This document shows, in pieces, positions 51,505 through 61,808 of a stretch of 64,000 nucleotides of DNA; position 1 is the stretch's first letter, and each line of letters opens with the position of its first letter. The notes beneath the pieces are model-generated. The model was given only the letters and a program-made list of their open reading frames with translations, searched no databases and was not told the DNA's origin. This DNA is from Lachnospiraceae bacterium. GTDB lineage: Bacteria; Bacillota; Clostridia; Lachnospirales; Lachnospiraceae. The stretch covers positions 1-64,000 of the forward strand of contig JAFUGL010000099.1 of the NCBI GenBank assembly GCA_017469405.1, in the 5' to 3' direction. The translations under genes and the position numbers were made by a program.

Positions 51505-52152
51505 TTATTTCTTAATTTTAGCCGACGGACAAACTCCTGCCAAAACGCACTCATCGCATTTTGGTCTTCTTGCTATACAAATCTTTCTTCCATGAGCGAT
51601 AATCTGAAGATTATATAAAATCCACTGTTCCTTTGGCAGACACTTCATAAGATCATATTCTATCTTAACAGGATCCTGCTGTTTGGTAAGTCCAAGCAGA
51701 TTTGATATTCTCTTAACATGTGTATCAACCACGATGCTCGGCTCATCGAAAATATTGCCTCGTATAACATTTGCGGTTTTTCTTCCGACTCCCGAAAGCT
51801 TTGTCAATTCATCGATATCCGACGGAACCTCTCCGCCGTGTCTTTCGATAACCTCATTTGCGCAGGCTATGATATTTTTTGCCTTATTCTTATAAAAACC
51901 GGTAGAATAAATATCCTTTTCAAGCTCCGACTGCTTTGCTTTGGCAAACGCATACACATCCGGATATTTCACAAACAAATCCTTCGTCACGATATTTACC
52001 CTTGCATCCGTGCACTGTGCACTAAGAATGGTCGCCACCAAAAGCTCCCATGCATTATTATGCTCAAGATAAGTTTTAAAATCCGTGCCGTATTCTTCAT
52101 TTAGTATTTTAATAATTTCATTTATACGTTCTTTTTTAGTCATTATGTTCAT
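51505..52152 (-). CDS. nth: Endonuclease III
   Basis: A 215-residue DNA glycosylase/AP lyase. The helix-hairpin-helix LTKLSGVGRKTANVI holds the catalytic Lys, VDTHVKRISNLLGL the catalytic Asp, and the C-terminus the iron-sulfur loop with cysteines spaced C-x6-C-x2-C-x5-C (CIARRPKCDECVLAGVC). It removes oxidised pyrimidines. It follows the DUF815 gene by 38 bp. Confidence 0.96.
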   Translation of the reverse strand: MNIMTKKERINEIIKILNEEYGTDFKTYLEHNNAWELLVATILSAQCTDARVNIVTKDLFVKYPDVYAFAKAKQSELEKDIYSTGFYKNKAKNIIACANEVIERHGGEVPSDIDELTKLSGVGRKTANVIRGNIFDEPSIVVDTHVKRISNLLGLTKQQDPVKIEYDLMKCLPKEQWILYNLQIIAHGRKICIARRPKCDECVLAGVCPSAKIKK

Positions 52153-52190
52153 TTTTCTATCAATCTACCTTTAGGATAATTATAAGATTA

Positions 52191-53504
52191 CTATCCTTCA
52201 ATCTGTCCAAGCAGATAATTTATAAACTGCTGAGCCGTTCTACCCGATACGCCGCCATGGGAAAGCTCCCACATATTAGCCTTGGCACAAAGCTCCTCAT
52301 CACTTAATGTAATCTCCGGATAACGCTTAGCAAGCTCAGTAACAATCGTATTAAATTCCTTCTTTGAAGGCTTGGAATAGCTGATTGTAACACCAAATCT
52401 GTGTACCAAAGAAAGCTTCTCCTGCATAGTATCCGACTTATGCATACCGTTATCCATCTCGACATCATCACGGTCATTCCAGGTTTCCTTGATGATATGT
52501 CTTCTGTTGGATGTCGCATATATAAGCACATTATCCGGCTTGGTCTCAAGACCACCCTCAATAACCGCCTTAAGATACTTGTACTCTATCTCAAATTCCT
52601 CAAAGGAAAGGTCATCCATATATATGATAAACTTGTAATTTCTATTTTTAATATGCGAAATTACGGCAGATAAATCCTTGAACTGATGCTTGTAAATCTC
52701 TATCATCCTGAGTCCCTGATCATAGTATTCGTTAATAATCGCCTTAATACTCGTCGACTTACCTGTTCCGCTGTCGCCAAACAAAAGGACATTGTTGGCC
52801 TTTCTTCCGTTTACAAAGGCCTCGGTATTATCCACAAGCTTCTTCTTTTGAATCTCATAGCCCACAAGGTCGGAAAGCATAACCTTATCAGTGTTGTTGA
52901 TAGCTATAAACTCCAGATCCTTACCGTCCTCGTGGCTTATACGAAATGCCTTGTTAAGACCAAACATGCCCACTCCGTAATGCTTATAAAAATCTGTCAT
53001 AATGTCAAATATTTCATCAACATTTGAAGCCTCACTTACGTGGTCACTTATATATCTAACCTTTTCACTGACATTTTGGTTATACATCTGTTCCTTTTTC
53101 GGAAGAGACTTATAATTGGTTATAGTTGAAAAACAGTCTATGCCAAGCTCTGTCTCAATCTTTGAAAAATCATAATGAAAGAGTCTGTTAAAAATGTCAT
53201 AATCATTTTTAGCAAACTTATTGACCGTACCATCTCCTGCCCCAACCTTCTCACAGGTAAGAGTAAAAGAATTCTCATTGGTAATCAGATAAAATGCAAG
53301 ATAATCCTGCCACAGATTTCTGTTAAAGCCAAAGCTTGTTGCAACATCAAGAATGCGCTTTACCTGACTGTAAAATCTGCTTATAATCGTTGCATCATCA
53401 CAGAGTTTGTTATCCCTGTCATGAAAAATTTCGGCCATCTTATATAATATGCTGTCACCACTCAAATCGCGGTAAAGAACAAGTCCGGAAATATCCTTAT
53501 ACAT
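52191..53504 (-). CDS. DUF815 family ATP-binding protein
   Basis: A 437-residue protein. The C-terminal AAA-like domain has Walker [21 protein letters not shown], Walker [21 protein letters not shown] and [20 protein letters not shown], the DUF815 signature. The N-terminal half is unassigned. ATG 53504 follows GGAGTGTTT. DUF815 ATPases are conserved in clostridia and their substrate is unknown. It is downstream of a small membrane protein. Confidence 0.88.
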   Translation of the reverse strand: MYKDISGLVLYRDLSGDSILYKMAEIFHDRDNKLCDDATIISRFYSQVKRILDVATSFGFNRNLWQDYLAFYLITNENSFTLTCEKVGAGDGTVNKFAKNDYDIFNRLFHYDFSKIETELGIDCFSTITNYKSLPKKEQMYNQNVSEKVRYISDHVSEASNVDEIFDIMTDFYKHYGVGMFGLNKAFRISHEDGKDLEFIAINNTDKVMLSDLVGYEIQKKKLVDNTEAFVNGRKANNVLLFGDSGTGKSTSIKAIINEYYDQGLRMIEIYKHQFKDLSAVISHIKNRNYKFIIYMDDLSFEEFEIEYKYLKAVIEGGLETKPDNVLIYATSNRRHIIKETWNDRDDVEMDNGMHKSDTMQEKLSLVHRFGVTISYSKPSKKEFNTIVTELAKRYPEITLSDEELCAKANMWELSHGGVSGRTAQQFINYLLGQIEG

Positions 53505-53513
53505 AAACACTCC

Positions 53514-53831
53514 TTACTTCATAAGCTTAATCTCACCTACAACCGGCAAAGGATTTGTACTGTTGTTGGCTGCTGAGATAATACCTGCAATTGCCATGAT
53601 AAAAATAACCAAACCGATAAGACCAAATACTATAGCTCCCAAAATTCTGATAATCGGAATCAGGGCAAATATACCACTTATCGCACTACAAACGGTAGCA
53701 CATATATTAAGGATTAATGCCTGATTAAGATGATGCTTAACAAATTCATCATCCTGGTCACCCATAATAAGTGCTATAATCCATCCTACCCATGTAATAT
53801 AACTGACTATACCTGCTGTTCTCGCATTCAT
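53514..53831 (-). CDS. DUF4870/Tic20-like membrane protein
   Basis: A 105-residue protein with the pattern IVSYITWVGWIIALIMGDQD, DEFVKHHLNQALILNICATV and two further helices (ALIPIIRILGAIVFGLIGLV and IFIMAIAGIISAAN). The FvkhHlnQAL core is typical of DUF4870 proteins. GGAGG lies upstream of ATG 53831. It is 9 bp before the DUF815 gene and probably co-transcribed. Confidence 0.82.
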   Translation of the reverse strand: MNARTAGIVSYITWVGWIIALIMGDQDDEFVKHHLNQALILNICATVCSAISGIFALIPIIRILGAIVFGLIGLVIFIMAIAGIISAANNSTNPLPVVGEIKLMK

Positions 53832-53980
53832 TATCAAATCCTCCTAAATTAACAATTAATTGTAAATTAAAGCATTAAATTTCATATAGTGTATTCTACC
53901 ATTCAATTCCAACAAATACAACAAAAAACAGATTAAAAATAGATTAAAAAAGTGTAGCAAGGCTAACAACCCATAACACA

Positions 53981-54015
53981 AAAATTACGACCGGACATCT
54001 TCCGGTCGTAATTTT
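53981..54015 (-). terminator. Intrinsic terminator of the DUF5648 gene
   Basis: A perfect 15-bp stem (arms 54001-54015 and 53981-53995, 5-base loop) is followed by TTTTTGTG on the - strand. The stop codon lies 19 bp upstream. Confidence 0.85.
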
Positions 54016-54034
54016 AATAAACATGTATTATACT

Positions 54035-56314
54035 TTATTTTCCGCCGTACCAAGCGATACCTTCATCACGCCAGCCTAATTTTTTCAAATTATCTCTTTC
54101 AGCTGCACTTGTGGTGTAGTGATGTGCACCTGCTTTTGCATTTGGATTGTACAGACGGTATAACGGTGTTCCATCCTTTGATGTTGAATACCAGCCTATA
54201 CCTTCATACTTCCATCCAAGCTTTACAAGATTATCTCTTTCTTTAGCGCTTGTTGTATAGTGGTGGTCTCCTGCGTTTGGATTATACAATCTATAAACAG
54301 GTGTATCTGAAGTCTTAGGTGCTTTCCATGCAATACCTTCATATCTCCAGCCTACATACACAAGATTATTTCTCTCTTTTTCACTGGCTGTGTAAAAATG
54401 CTCGCCTGAATTTGGATTATACAAACGATACATAGATACATAGCTTACCTCCGGTTTCGTTGGTTCTGTAGGAGTTGTTGGTTCTGTAGGTGTCGTAGTC
54501 TTAGTAGCTATCGCAAAATCAGAAAAGCTGTCCGCTTCAAAAGATATTGCGTTATACTCTTCAATATATTCTGTTTCGATAACCTCAAATTCATCTCCAT
54601 TATGAATATTATGAATAATCATAACATTCTCAGGATCAATATCATCCGATAAAGCAAGTGCAATTGTTGCCGGATTATCAAGGTCATTCATTGGAATAGT
54701 CCATACATCATCACTGTTACCGGTACCCTGATAAAATACCTGGTTAAGACTAAGATCAAGGTAAGACTCTATCTCACATCCTGCATCTTCTGCTTCGCTC
54801 TCAAAATCAGCTTGCTTTTCTTCACTTATATTAGCATCCGCAACTTCAAGTCTTGCTGATCCATAATCAAGTGTTCCGTCCGCAAGCTCAACTGCTGCAT
54901 CTGAAACCACTTCAGCATCAACCTTTGCCTCATCCTCCTGCTCTTCTACATGTGCTCCGATATGGAAATTACCCTTACCGATACGGAAGCTGAATACTGA
55001 AGTATCACCAAGTTTTATGTCGCTTCCATTTATATCAAAGGATTTTACCTGATAACCATATTCAGGTTCAATCTTCATGGTTACCCATGCGCCTTCAGGA
55101 ACAACCATCGAACCAATTTCAATACCTGTTCCTTCTTCTATATGTTGGGATACGTTAAGGAATGGATATACATCATTTCCATCTTCATCCTTTAACTCAT
55201 CAATGTTCTTTGTATATTCCCCTGTTCCATCATCATAAGTTACTGAGATTAAGGAAAGTCTGGAATGTCCTATACACTGGTCATCCTCCGGATTGTCATC
55301 ATTATTCCATAAGAAGTTACCTATAAAGCACTCTTCCTCGGTTATAGGACGAACCTTAACCTCTATGTTGTAGACTTCTTTTTCATCTTCGATTGTGTCT
55401 GAAACAGGAACATCTTCAATTGTAAAGCCGATATTCTGTCCATTAAACGCATTTAACCATGCATTTCTGTTATCATAGTCAAATGGAATATTATGATCAT
55501 CATCATCGTCTGTGCCATCATCATACACAATATCATTAATTGTAACGCTCTCTATCCTGTTAGACCAGTTGGAAGAAAAATCAATATCTACGGTATCTTC
55601 ACCATCTTCTCTATTGTAAGTTATATTCTGAGATGCATATCTTGAAATATAATCAGACTTGTCATCTTTATTATACTGATTTACACCCTGTGTAAAAGGT
55701 CCACCATTAACTGATATCCTTACAGTATATGCATAATCAGCATACGGTGCACTGCAACTTTCTTCAGCTACGGTATCATAATTTTCATATACCATAGGAT
55801 TAACTTCCCAATTTCCCGAAGGTCCTGATAAATTGATAACAGCATTGATATTGCCTCCCGGCTGAGGATCTCCTCCTCCGCCACCACCCTGATTTTTATC
55901 AGAGATACCTAAATTCACTCCACCATCAGGCAAATTCAAACCGGTAAATGTCGCTACCTTTCCTTCGATCTGCAAATTATCATGGTACCCCTCAGGGCCG
56001 TTGATACCTACTTCCATAGTTTCAGCATCAAAATTGTCATCAAACGTAAATGTTATATCAGTAAGATGGTTTCTTGCGATTCTTAACTCACTACCATTCC
56101 ATTCTGAATAACCGTCTGTAACACCTGATACTGTTGCCGTAACATTCTTGTCTGTGAAAGTAATTACAGCTTGTTCACCTGTGGTATCGACCGTGGCATT
56201 ATCAAAGTTGATATAATACACCATGTCATCTGCCTTTGCTATATCAGCAGGAATAAATGCCAATACCATTGCAAGTGATAAAAACATAGCCATTAATTTC
56301 TTTGCTATCTTCAT
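54035..56314 (-). CDS. Secreted protein with three C-terminal DUF5648 repeats
   Basis: A 759-residue protein. Signal peptide (MKIAKKLMAMFLSLAMVLAF ... ADIAKA), beta-rich extracellular domains without assignment, a Thr-Pro linker (PTEPTTPTEPTKPE) and three tandem repeats of the form YRLYNPNxGxHxYTxSxxERDNLxxLGWxxEGIAWY, the DUF5648 repeat, thought to bind carbohydrates or the wall. ATG 56314 is chosen because GGAGGAAAATGC precedes it and the extra upstream residues are not part of a signal peptide. Probably a surface-binding protein. Confidence 0.88.
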   Translation of the reverse strand: MKIAKKLMAMFLSLAMVLAFIPADIAKADDMVYYINFDNATVDTTGEQAVITFTDKNVTATVSGVTDGYSEWNGSELRIARNHLTDITFTFDDNFDAETMEVGINGPEGYHDNLQIEGKVATFTGLNLPDGGVNLGISDKNQGGGGGGDPQPGGNINAVINLSGPSGNWEVNPMVYENYDTVAEESCSAPYADYAYTVRISVNGGPFTQGVNQYNKDDKSDYISRYASQNITYNREDGEDTVDIDFSSNWSNRIESVTINDIVYDDGTDDDDDHNIPFDYDNRNAWLNAFNGQNIGFTIEDVPVSDTIEDEKEVYNIEVKVRPITEEECFIGNFLWNNDDNPEDDQCIGHSRLSLISVTYDDGTGEYTKNIDELKDEDGNDVYPFLNVSQHIEEGTGIEIGSMVVPEGAWVTMKIEPEYGYQVKSFDINGSDIKLGDTSVFSFRIGKGNFHIGAHVEEQEDEAKVDAEVVSDAAVELADGTLDYGSARLEVADANISEEKQADFESEAEDAGCEIESYLDLSLNQVFYQGTGNSDDVWTIPMNDLDNPATIALALSDDIDPENVMIIHNIHNGDEFEVIETEYIEEYNAISFEADSFSDFAIATKTTTPTEPTTPTEPTKPEVSYVSMYRLYNPNSGEHFYTASEKERNNLVYVGWRYEGIAWKAPKTSDTPVYRLYNPNAGDHHYTTSAKERDNLVKLGWKYEGIGWYSTSKDGTPLYRLYNPNAKAGAHHYTTSAAERDNLKKLGWRDEGIAWYGGK

Positions 56315-56383
56315 GCATTTTCCTCCTTTTTTCTTAATCATAAAAAGTGTTTTATTATATCATGTTAATAGTATTTTGCAAAC

Positions 56384-56422
56384 AGAATTACCGCACTTGT
56401 CATTGACAAATGCGGTAATTCT
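56384..56422. terminator. 39-bp near-perfect hairpin after the double-HTH regulator
   Basis: AGAATTACCGCA (56384-56395) and TGCGGTAATTCT (56411-56422) with an inner TTGTC/GACAA pairing form one long stem, 37 bp past the regulator's stop. The T-run is poor (TTCTGTTTG), so it may be a terminator or an operator in the DUF5648 promoter region. Confidence 0.55.
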
Positions 56423-56458
56423 AAGAATCTAAAACCTATTATTCCTTTTTATTCCATT

Positions 56459-57841
56459 TTAATCCATAAGATATGTTCTTATGGCATTCCCAAGTTTTTC
56501 ATTATATATAACAAAATGTATCTGTGGTGAAAGCTTTTTATTTATGGCAACCCATTTTCTACACACGGTAAAATCCATATTTTTAAATGCGTTACTTGTT
56601 ACGTTTTTCAAGCTTCCGTCATCTTCACTTTTTAAAAATTTTTGAAATTTTTCCTCATCCTCTGCAGTATATATAACCATCAAAGGTCTCGCTTTTTTCA
56701 GAAGATATTTAGATTTCATTTTAAAGTATGAAAGTTCATCCTTCTTTGTCGTAATATAAAATCTTCCTCTTTCCTGATTATTACTTATGCATTCTCCGGA
56801 AAGAGCAACCGAACCCGAAGTCATATGTGATGTACAAAACATCTCTGAAGGTTTTTTAGGAAAATAATACGGTGAAATAGCTCCGGTCATATACATCGGA
56901 AACCATCCCTCCATCCCCATAATCATCTCTGTCATAGGTCTGTCTATATTGTGAATCATATTTAAATGAAGACCTTTTTTCAAAAGCATGGACATAGCAA
57001 GCACATATCTCTTTTTAAATTTTTCATCCTCCGCTGCTTTTTCCATAGGAAGATCATTATAGAAAAAAATAGGTTCATCGGATTTAGATAAAAATGTTAT
57101 CTTCATGAAATCCTCTTCCGATGATTTTCTTCCATCCACGCCATAATAAGTCTTACTGCCTCTTAGAATAATGGGACTTGTAGGAATTTTAATCTTGTTA
57201 AAATCTTCATTTAAATAATCATCAATTGAGAAATCATCCAATCGTTTTAAAAAACCATGTATTATCTCATTATAATCCGTATGTCTTTCTAACAGCCAGC
57301 TTTTAATTCTACTTTTATACTTTTCATCATCTTTTAGTTCTTCAACTTTACATTCAAATATTTTTGAAATATAGTTTTTCTTTTCAGCCGAACTATAGTT
57401 TTCAATAATGTGATTTGTTATTCGCTCTATAAAATCATCTATATCAAACGGTTTTCTTTCTGCTTTTTTTATCCTTGATATATACGATGCATCATAACCA
57501 AGTGCCTTTCCCATGCTTACATTTGAGAGTCCGAGTGCTTCCTGCAGAAGCTTAAAATTGCCTACAAAATCCTCAAAATTATAACTATTTTTTGAAGCAA
57601 TGATGCTTTCCTCAAGATTATTGACAATCTCTGACTTCTTTATAGAAACCGACTTTTCTTTTGCAAATTTATAAAGCGCATCCGTAAGCTTTATAAAATA
57701 TTCACTTGAAAGTTCCGGTTCTCTTTTTCCATTCAGATATCTGCTTATCGCTGCATTTGAAATACCGGTTTCCTTACTGAGTTCGGTCGCTGTACAGCCA
57801 ACAATCTCCATATATCTTCTTAATTCTTCGTTAAATCTCAC
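56459..57841 (-). CDS. Large XRE-type regulator with two HTH domains
   Basis: A 460-residue protein. First HTH about 8-45 (YMEIVGCTATELSKETGISN, AAISRYLNGKREPELS); second HTH about 92-132 (LQEALGLSNVSMGKALGYDA, SYISRIKKAERKPFD). The C-terminal 250 residues (MITFLSKSDEPIFFYND-type, MFCTSHMTSGSVALSGECIS, RGRFYITTKKDELSYFKMKS) form an unassigned domain. It may sense a ligand. It is a single gene; target promoters are unknown. The family is seen in Lachnospiraceae but is not named. Confidence 0.75.
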   Translation of the reverse strand: MRFNEELRRYMEIVGCTATELSKETGISNAAISRYLNGKREPELSSEYFIKLTDALYKFAKEKSVSIKKSEIVNNLEESIIASKNSYNFEDFVGNFKLLQEALGLSNVSMGKALGYDASYISRIKKAERKPFDIDDFIERITNHIIENYSSAEKKNYISKIFECKVEELKDDEKYKSRIKSWLLERHTDYNEIIHGFLKRLDDFSIDDYLNEDFNKIKIPTSPIILRGSKTYYGVDGRKSSEEDFMKITFLSKSDEPIFFYNDLPMEKAAEDEKFKKRYVLAMSMLLKKGLHLNMIHNIDRPMTEMIMGMEGWFPMYMTGAISPYYFPKKPSEMFCTSHMTSGSVALSGECISNNQERGRFYITTKKDELSYFKMKSKYLLKKARPLMVIYTAEDEEKFQKFLKSEDDGSLKNVTSNAFKNMDFTVCRKWVAINKKLSPQIHFVIYNEKLGNAIRTYLMD

Positions 57842-57919
57842 TATATCCTCCTAATGATAAAACAATATCAATTCCATAAAATATCTGTTTATAATTTATC
57901 TTAAAACAGCAAAAAATCT

Positions 57920-58762
57920 TTACATATCTATCGTATATTCATATATTTCCCTTTTGGAAACTCCCCTGTCTTTTGCAACAAGCTTCGCAGCTTCCTTTTT
58001 ATCCTTACCCTGATTCAAATAAATCTTAAGATGATCTGCAATAGATATTTCTTCCCATTTTTGGGCATTTTCCTTTGCAAGAGTTTCTCCTGATATACCT
58101 TTTATCACTATAATGCATTCACCCTTAGGCTCATTTTCCAGATAGTATTCTAAAGCTTTATCAAGGGTAGTCAAAAAAAATGTTTCATGCTTTTTGGTTA
58201 GTTCCCTGCAAACGGTTGCCTCCCTTTCGCCAAGAACCTCAACCAGTTCCTTTAAGGTTTTAATCAGTCGGTGTGGAGCCTCGTATATGATCATAGTCCT
58301 TGTTTCAGTCTTTAAAGAATCAAGCACGCATTTACGTTCCTTTTTATCAGTCGGCAAAAATGCTTCAAATGCAAATCTCCTTGTTGGCTGACCTGATGCA
58401 ATTAATGCATTTATCGCAGCGCATGCACCCGGAATCGGAACAACCTCTATACCTGCTTCATAGCATTTTTTTACGAGTTCTTCACCGGGATCGGAGATTC
58501 CCGGAGTACCGGCGTCTGTAATCTCTGCAATATCCTTACCCTCAAGCAAAATCGAAACAAGCTCATCCGCTTTTTCATATTTGTTATGTTCATGATAACT
58601 TGTCATCGGTGTCTTTATGTCAAAATGATTTAAAAGCTTAATACTGTTTCGTGTATCCTCTGCCGCTATTAAATTTACTTCCTTTAAAACTCTGACTGCA
58701 CGATAGGTCATATCTTCAAGATTGCCTATAGGCGTTGCAACCAGATATAATTTTCCTGCCAT
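57920..58762 (-). CDS. rsmI: 16S rRNA (cytidine1402-2'-O)-methyltransferase
   Basis: A 280-residue SAM methyltransferase of the tetrapyrrole-methylase fold: KLYLVATPIGNLEDMTYRAV, VNLIAAEDTRNSIKLLNHFD, IAEITDAGTPGISDPGEELV and PIPGACAAINALIASGQPTR. All RsmI motifs are there. It is part of the conserved tmk-to-rsmI cluster. Confidence 0.96.
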   Translation of the reverse strand: MAGKLYLVATPIGNLEDMTYRAVRVLKEVNLIAAEDTRNSIKLLNHFDIKTPMTSYHEHNKYEKADELVSILLEGKDIAEITDAGTPGISDPGEELVKKCYEAGIEVVPIPGACAAINALIASGQPTRRFAFEAFLPTDKKERKCVLDSLKTETRTMIIYEAPHRLIKTLKELVEVLGEREATVCRELTKKHETFFLTTLDKALEYYLENEPKGECIIVIKGISGETLAKENAQKWEEISIADHLKIYLNQGKDKKEAAKLVAKDRGVSKREIYEYTIDM

Positions 58763-58872
58763 ATTATCTCCAATTCAAAACAAATATCCGTAAAATATAA
58801 ACATATATTATGCACAACACCACACCCTATAACCACCGGCTAAAGTTCATACCTTCAATTAAGCGATAATAA

Positions 58873-59613
58873 TCACATCATATTATAACACCTTAAAAGT
58901 TCTTCCGTGTAGCTGCCGTCCTTATTATAAACCACAAGTGCCGGCTCAACCTTAACCATAGGCTTGCCTCCCTTAGTCGACTCTATCAAAACCATATTGG
59001 GTTCCTTATCCGCATATGGTTGTACCATCCTAAGCCTTTTTGGTTCTAAGTGATACTTTGACAAAATCCTGATAATCTCGGCAATTCTAAAAGGTTTGTG
59101 CACCATGGCAAATGTACCGCCCGCCTTAAGGAGATATCCTGCTGCTTTAATTACATCCTCAAGAGAAAGAAGAATCTCATGCCTTGCTATATTTTTCGGT
59201 TCCATAACATTTAAAAGTCCCTTGTCACCACTTATATAAGGCGGATTCGATGTTACTATATCAAAACTGTCTCTTTCAAACAGTTTATCTGCATCCTTTA
59301 TATCTCCACAAACTATATCAACCTTGTCCGTCAAATTATTGTACATAACTGAACGAAGCGCCATATCGGCGCTTTCGTTTTGAATTTCAAGACCCGTAAG
59401 ATGTGCCGCCTTGTCTCTTGCCTCCATAAGAATGGGAATAACACCTGTTCCCGTTCCCAGATCCATAGCCCTTGCATTTTTCCTGCCTGTTACAAAATCC
59501 GCAAGTAAAACTGCATCCATACCAAAGCAAAACATATCGGGATTCTGAATTATATAATAACCCTTACATTGAAGGTCATCTAATCTTTCATTATCCTTAA
59601 TTATAACATCCAT
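58873..59613 (-). CDS. trmN6: tRNA1(Val) (adenine37-N6)-methyltransferase-like protein
   Basis: A 246-residue protein. Motif I DLGTGTGVIPILMEARDKAA, motif IV SNPPYISGDKGLLN (the N6-adenine NPPY box), and VHKPFRIAEIIRILSKYHLE near the end. It matches the YfiC/TrmN6 family, equivalent to B. subtilis YabB. Neighbours ricT upstream and rsmI downstream support this. Confidence 0.92.
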   Translation of the reverse strand: MDVIIKDNERLDDLQCKGYYIIQNPDMFCFGMDAVLLADFVTGRKNARAMDLGTGTGVIPILMEARDKAAHLTGLEIQNESADMALRSVMYNNLTDKVDIVCGDIKDADKLFERDSFDIVTSNPPYISGDKGLLNVMEPKNIARHEILLSLEDVIKAAGYLLKAGGTFAMVHKPFRIAEIIRILSKYHLEPKRLRMVQPYADKEPNMVLIESTKGGKPMVKVEPALVVYNKDGSYTEELLRCYNMM

Positions 59614-59713
59614 AGATTATCCGTTTATCTCATCATCATAAATAGTCAACAATTACTGTTTACATATCCGAAGATATCTTAAATCCTTAAATCACCTGTC
59701 TTTTAAAATGATA

Positions 59714-60622
59714 TCAGTCATTTAATTTAGAACCTACATCCTTGGACTCGAGTGCTTCCAAAGCCTTAAGTTCTGCATCATTTACCTGGTTGTCATTCTT
59801 TCTCTTTCTAGGCTTAAATCTAAGATCATCCACGCTATACTCTTCAATTTCCTTAGTGTCATCATCAAGAGTAACTATAAGTTTAACTTTCTGCCTTAGC
59901 ACATTGACAGAATGAACTTCACCCTTTTTACCATCTTTAGTCTTAACTATATCACCTACGTTTGGCATTCTTTCATTTAAATATACATAAGTATCCTGTT
60001 CATGGTTAAGGCAACACATAAGTCTTCCACAAACACCTGAAATCTTAGTTGGATTAAGAGAAAGATTCTGTTCCTTAGCCATCTTAATTGAAACCGGAGC
60101 AAATTCCGACAAATGCGAATGACAACAAAGCTCTCTTCCACATATTCCTATCCCTCCGACTATCTTGGTTTCATCTCTTACACCAATCTGACGAAGCTCA
60201 ATTCTTGTCTTAAATACTGCAGCCAGATCCTTTACAAGCTCTCTGAAATCCACTCTTCCTTCAGCAGTAAAATAAAATAAAACCTTATTGTTATCAAAGG
60301 TATACTCTGCATCAATAAGCTTCATCACAAGCCCATGCTTTTTTATCTTTTCAATACATATGTCATATGCTTTTTTACTTTTTTCTTTATTTTCCTCATA
60401 CTGCTTTGCATCTTTTTCATTTGCCAATCGAATAATCGGCTTAAGTTGTGATGACATCTTTCCTTCATCAATTTGTCTTCTACCAAGAACAACTTTACCG
60501 TACTCAACAGCTCTTGCAGTTTCAACAATTACAAACTGACCAACCTCAACCTGAAAATCAAGCGGGTCAAAAAAATATATCTTGCCGTTCGTCCTGAAAC
60601 GAACGCCTATTACGTCTTTCAT
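59714..60622 (-). CDS. ricT: RicT (YaaT), PSP1-domain regulator
   Basis: A 302-residue protein. The PSP1 core with GVRFRTNGKIYFFDPLDFQV, YGKVVLGRRQIDEG and the Cys-rich segment GIGICGRELCCHSHLSEFAP, GVCGRLMCCLNHEQDTYVYL matches RicT/YaaT. With RicA and RicF it forms an Fe-S-containing complex that guides RNase Y maturation and affects sporulation in B. subtilis. It lies 86 bp after holB. Confidence 0.95.
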   Translation of the reverse strand: MKDVIGVRFRTNGKIYFFDPLDFQVEVGQFVIVETARAVEYGKVVLGRRQIDEGKMSSQLKPIIRLANEKDAKQYEENKEKSKKAYDICIEKIKKHGLVMKLIDAEYTFDNNKVLFYFTAEGRVDFRELVKDLAAVFKTRIELRQIGVRDETKIVGGIGICGRELCCHSHLSEFAPVSIKMAKEQNLSLNPTKISGVCGRLMCCLNHEQDTYVYLNERMPNVGDIVKTKDGKKGEVHSVNVLRQKVKLIVTLDDDTKEIEEYSVDDLRFKPRKRKNDNQVNDAELKALEALESKDVGSKLND

Positions 60623-60708
60623 TTTAGCTCTCCTAATATTTCAATTTATATATTATTTAATTCTTTTTTGCTAAAGTAAATACTACCTCATATTTTACTT
60701 CAATAATA

Positions 60709-61692
60709 TTACTTTTCTTTTAAAGTAATCAATAAAAGTTCCATCGTTACATCAAAGTTTGCATTTACATCCAAACGGGTCTTTGCTCTTTCTATAGCAT
60801 TAATTTTCTCATCTATTGCACCATATGATAAAACTCCGGCCTGCTTTTTAAGTGTAGAATACTGCTCTTTAAATAAAAGCTTGTCTATATTTCCCGTTAC
60901 TTTAAGCATAAGTACATCTCTATACCACATCATCATTAAATCCATATAGTCATCCATAGAAAGCTTGAATCTTTCTATATCAGACATGGATTTTGCAAGT
61001 CCGTCTACATCCATATCCGGAATGTGTGTAAGTACATTTACAACAGACTCAACTATATGCACATACTCATCATTTCCTGCAAGCTTAATCGCTTTACCCA
61101 GATTACCCTGAGCAAAATCCAGGCAAAAATATGCCTTATCTTCTGTAAGTCCCATCTCTTTTGTAAGATAATCAAGGATATCTCTTTCTCTTACAGGTTT
61201 GATATTAAGCACAATTGAACGTGAAATAACCGTCGGCAAAAGTTTTTCAAGATTTGATGTAAGAAGAATCAGTATGCCGTATTCAGGCGGCTCCTCAATT
61301 GTCTTAAGAAGTGCATTCTGAGCCTCAGTAGTCATAAGTTCTGATTCCTCAATTATATATATCTTGTATCTGCTCTTATAAGGCTTAATATCTATTGTAT
61401 TAACAACCTGCTGTCTTATATCATTAACAGATATAACCGACTTTTCGTGTGTAACAAATATAATGTCAGGATGATTTCCGGACTCAGCCTGCTTACAAGA
61501 CTGGCATTTCTCACAAGGATCAACCTTACCCTCCTCACACTGAAGAGTTTTTGAAAATGCTTTTGCAAGAGCTTTTTTTCCACTACCAACCTCACCACTT
61601 ATTATATAAGCATGAGCAACCTTATCCATCTCTATGCTGCTTTTAAAATGTTTAATTATGTCCTCATGACCTACCAAATCTCTGAAATTCAT
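60709..61692 (-). CDS. holB: DNA polymerase III delta' subunit
   Basis: A 327-residue clamp-loader subunit: NFRDLVGHEDIIKHFKSSIE, Walker A ISGEVGSGKKALAKAF, a zinc module CEEGKVDPCEKCQSCKQAES, and TTEAQNALLKTIEEPPEYGI. Walker A has Lys but an unusual GKKA in place of GKT/S, typical of the non-ATPase delta' role. It is part of the conserved cluster. Confidence 0.94.
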   Translation of the reverse strand: MNFRDLVGHEDIIKHFKSSIEMDKVAHAYIISGEVGSGKKALAKAFSKTLQCEEGKVDPCEKCQSCKQAESGNHPDIIFVTHEKSVISVNDIRQQVVNTIDIKPYKSRYKIYIIEESELMTTEAQNALLKTIEEPPEYGILILLTSNLEKLLPTVISRSIVLNIKPVRERDILDYLTKEMGLTEDKAYFCLDFAQGNLGKAIKLAGNDEYVHIVESVVNVLTHIPDMDVDGLAKSMSDIERFKLSMDDYMDLMMMWYRDVLMLKVTGNIDKLLFKEQYSTLKKQAGVLSYGAIDEKINAIERAKTRLDVNANFDVTMELLLITLKEK

Positions 61693-61808
61693 AAGTCACA
61701 CCTCCCGACTGTTGTAATCCCAACTACGATTATACTCAAATTTATCCTTCTTATCAAGCCAATAAATCAAGCATAATTAACCCATAATAAAAATATACCA
61801 AACCCCTT

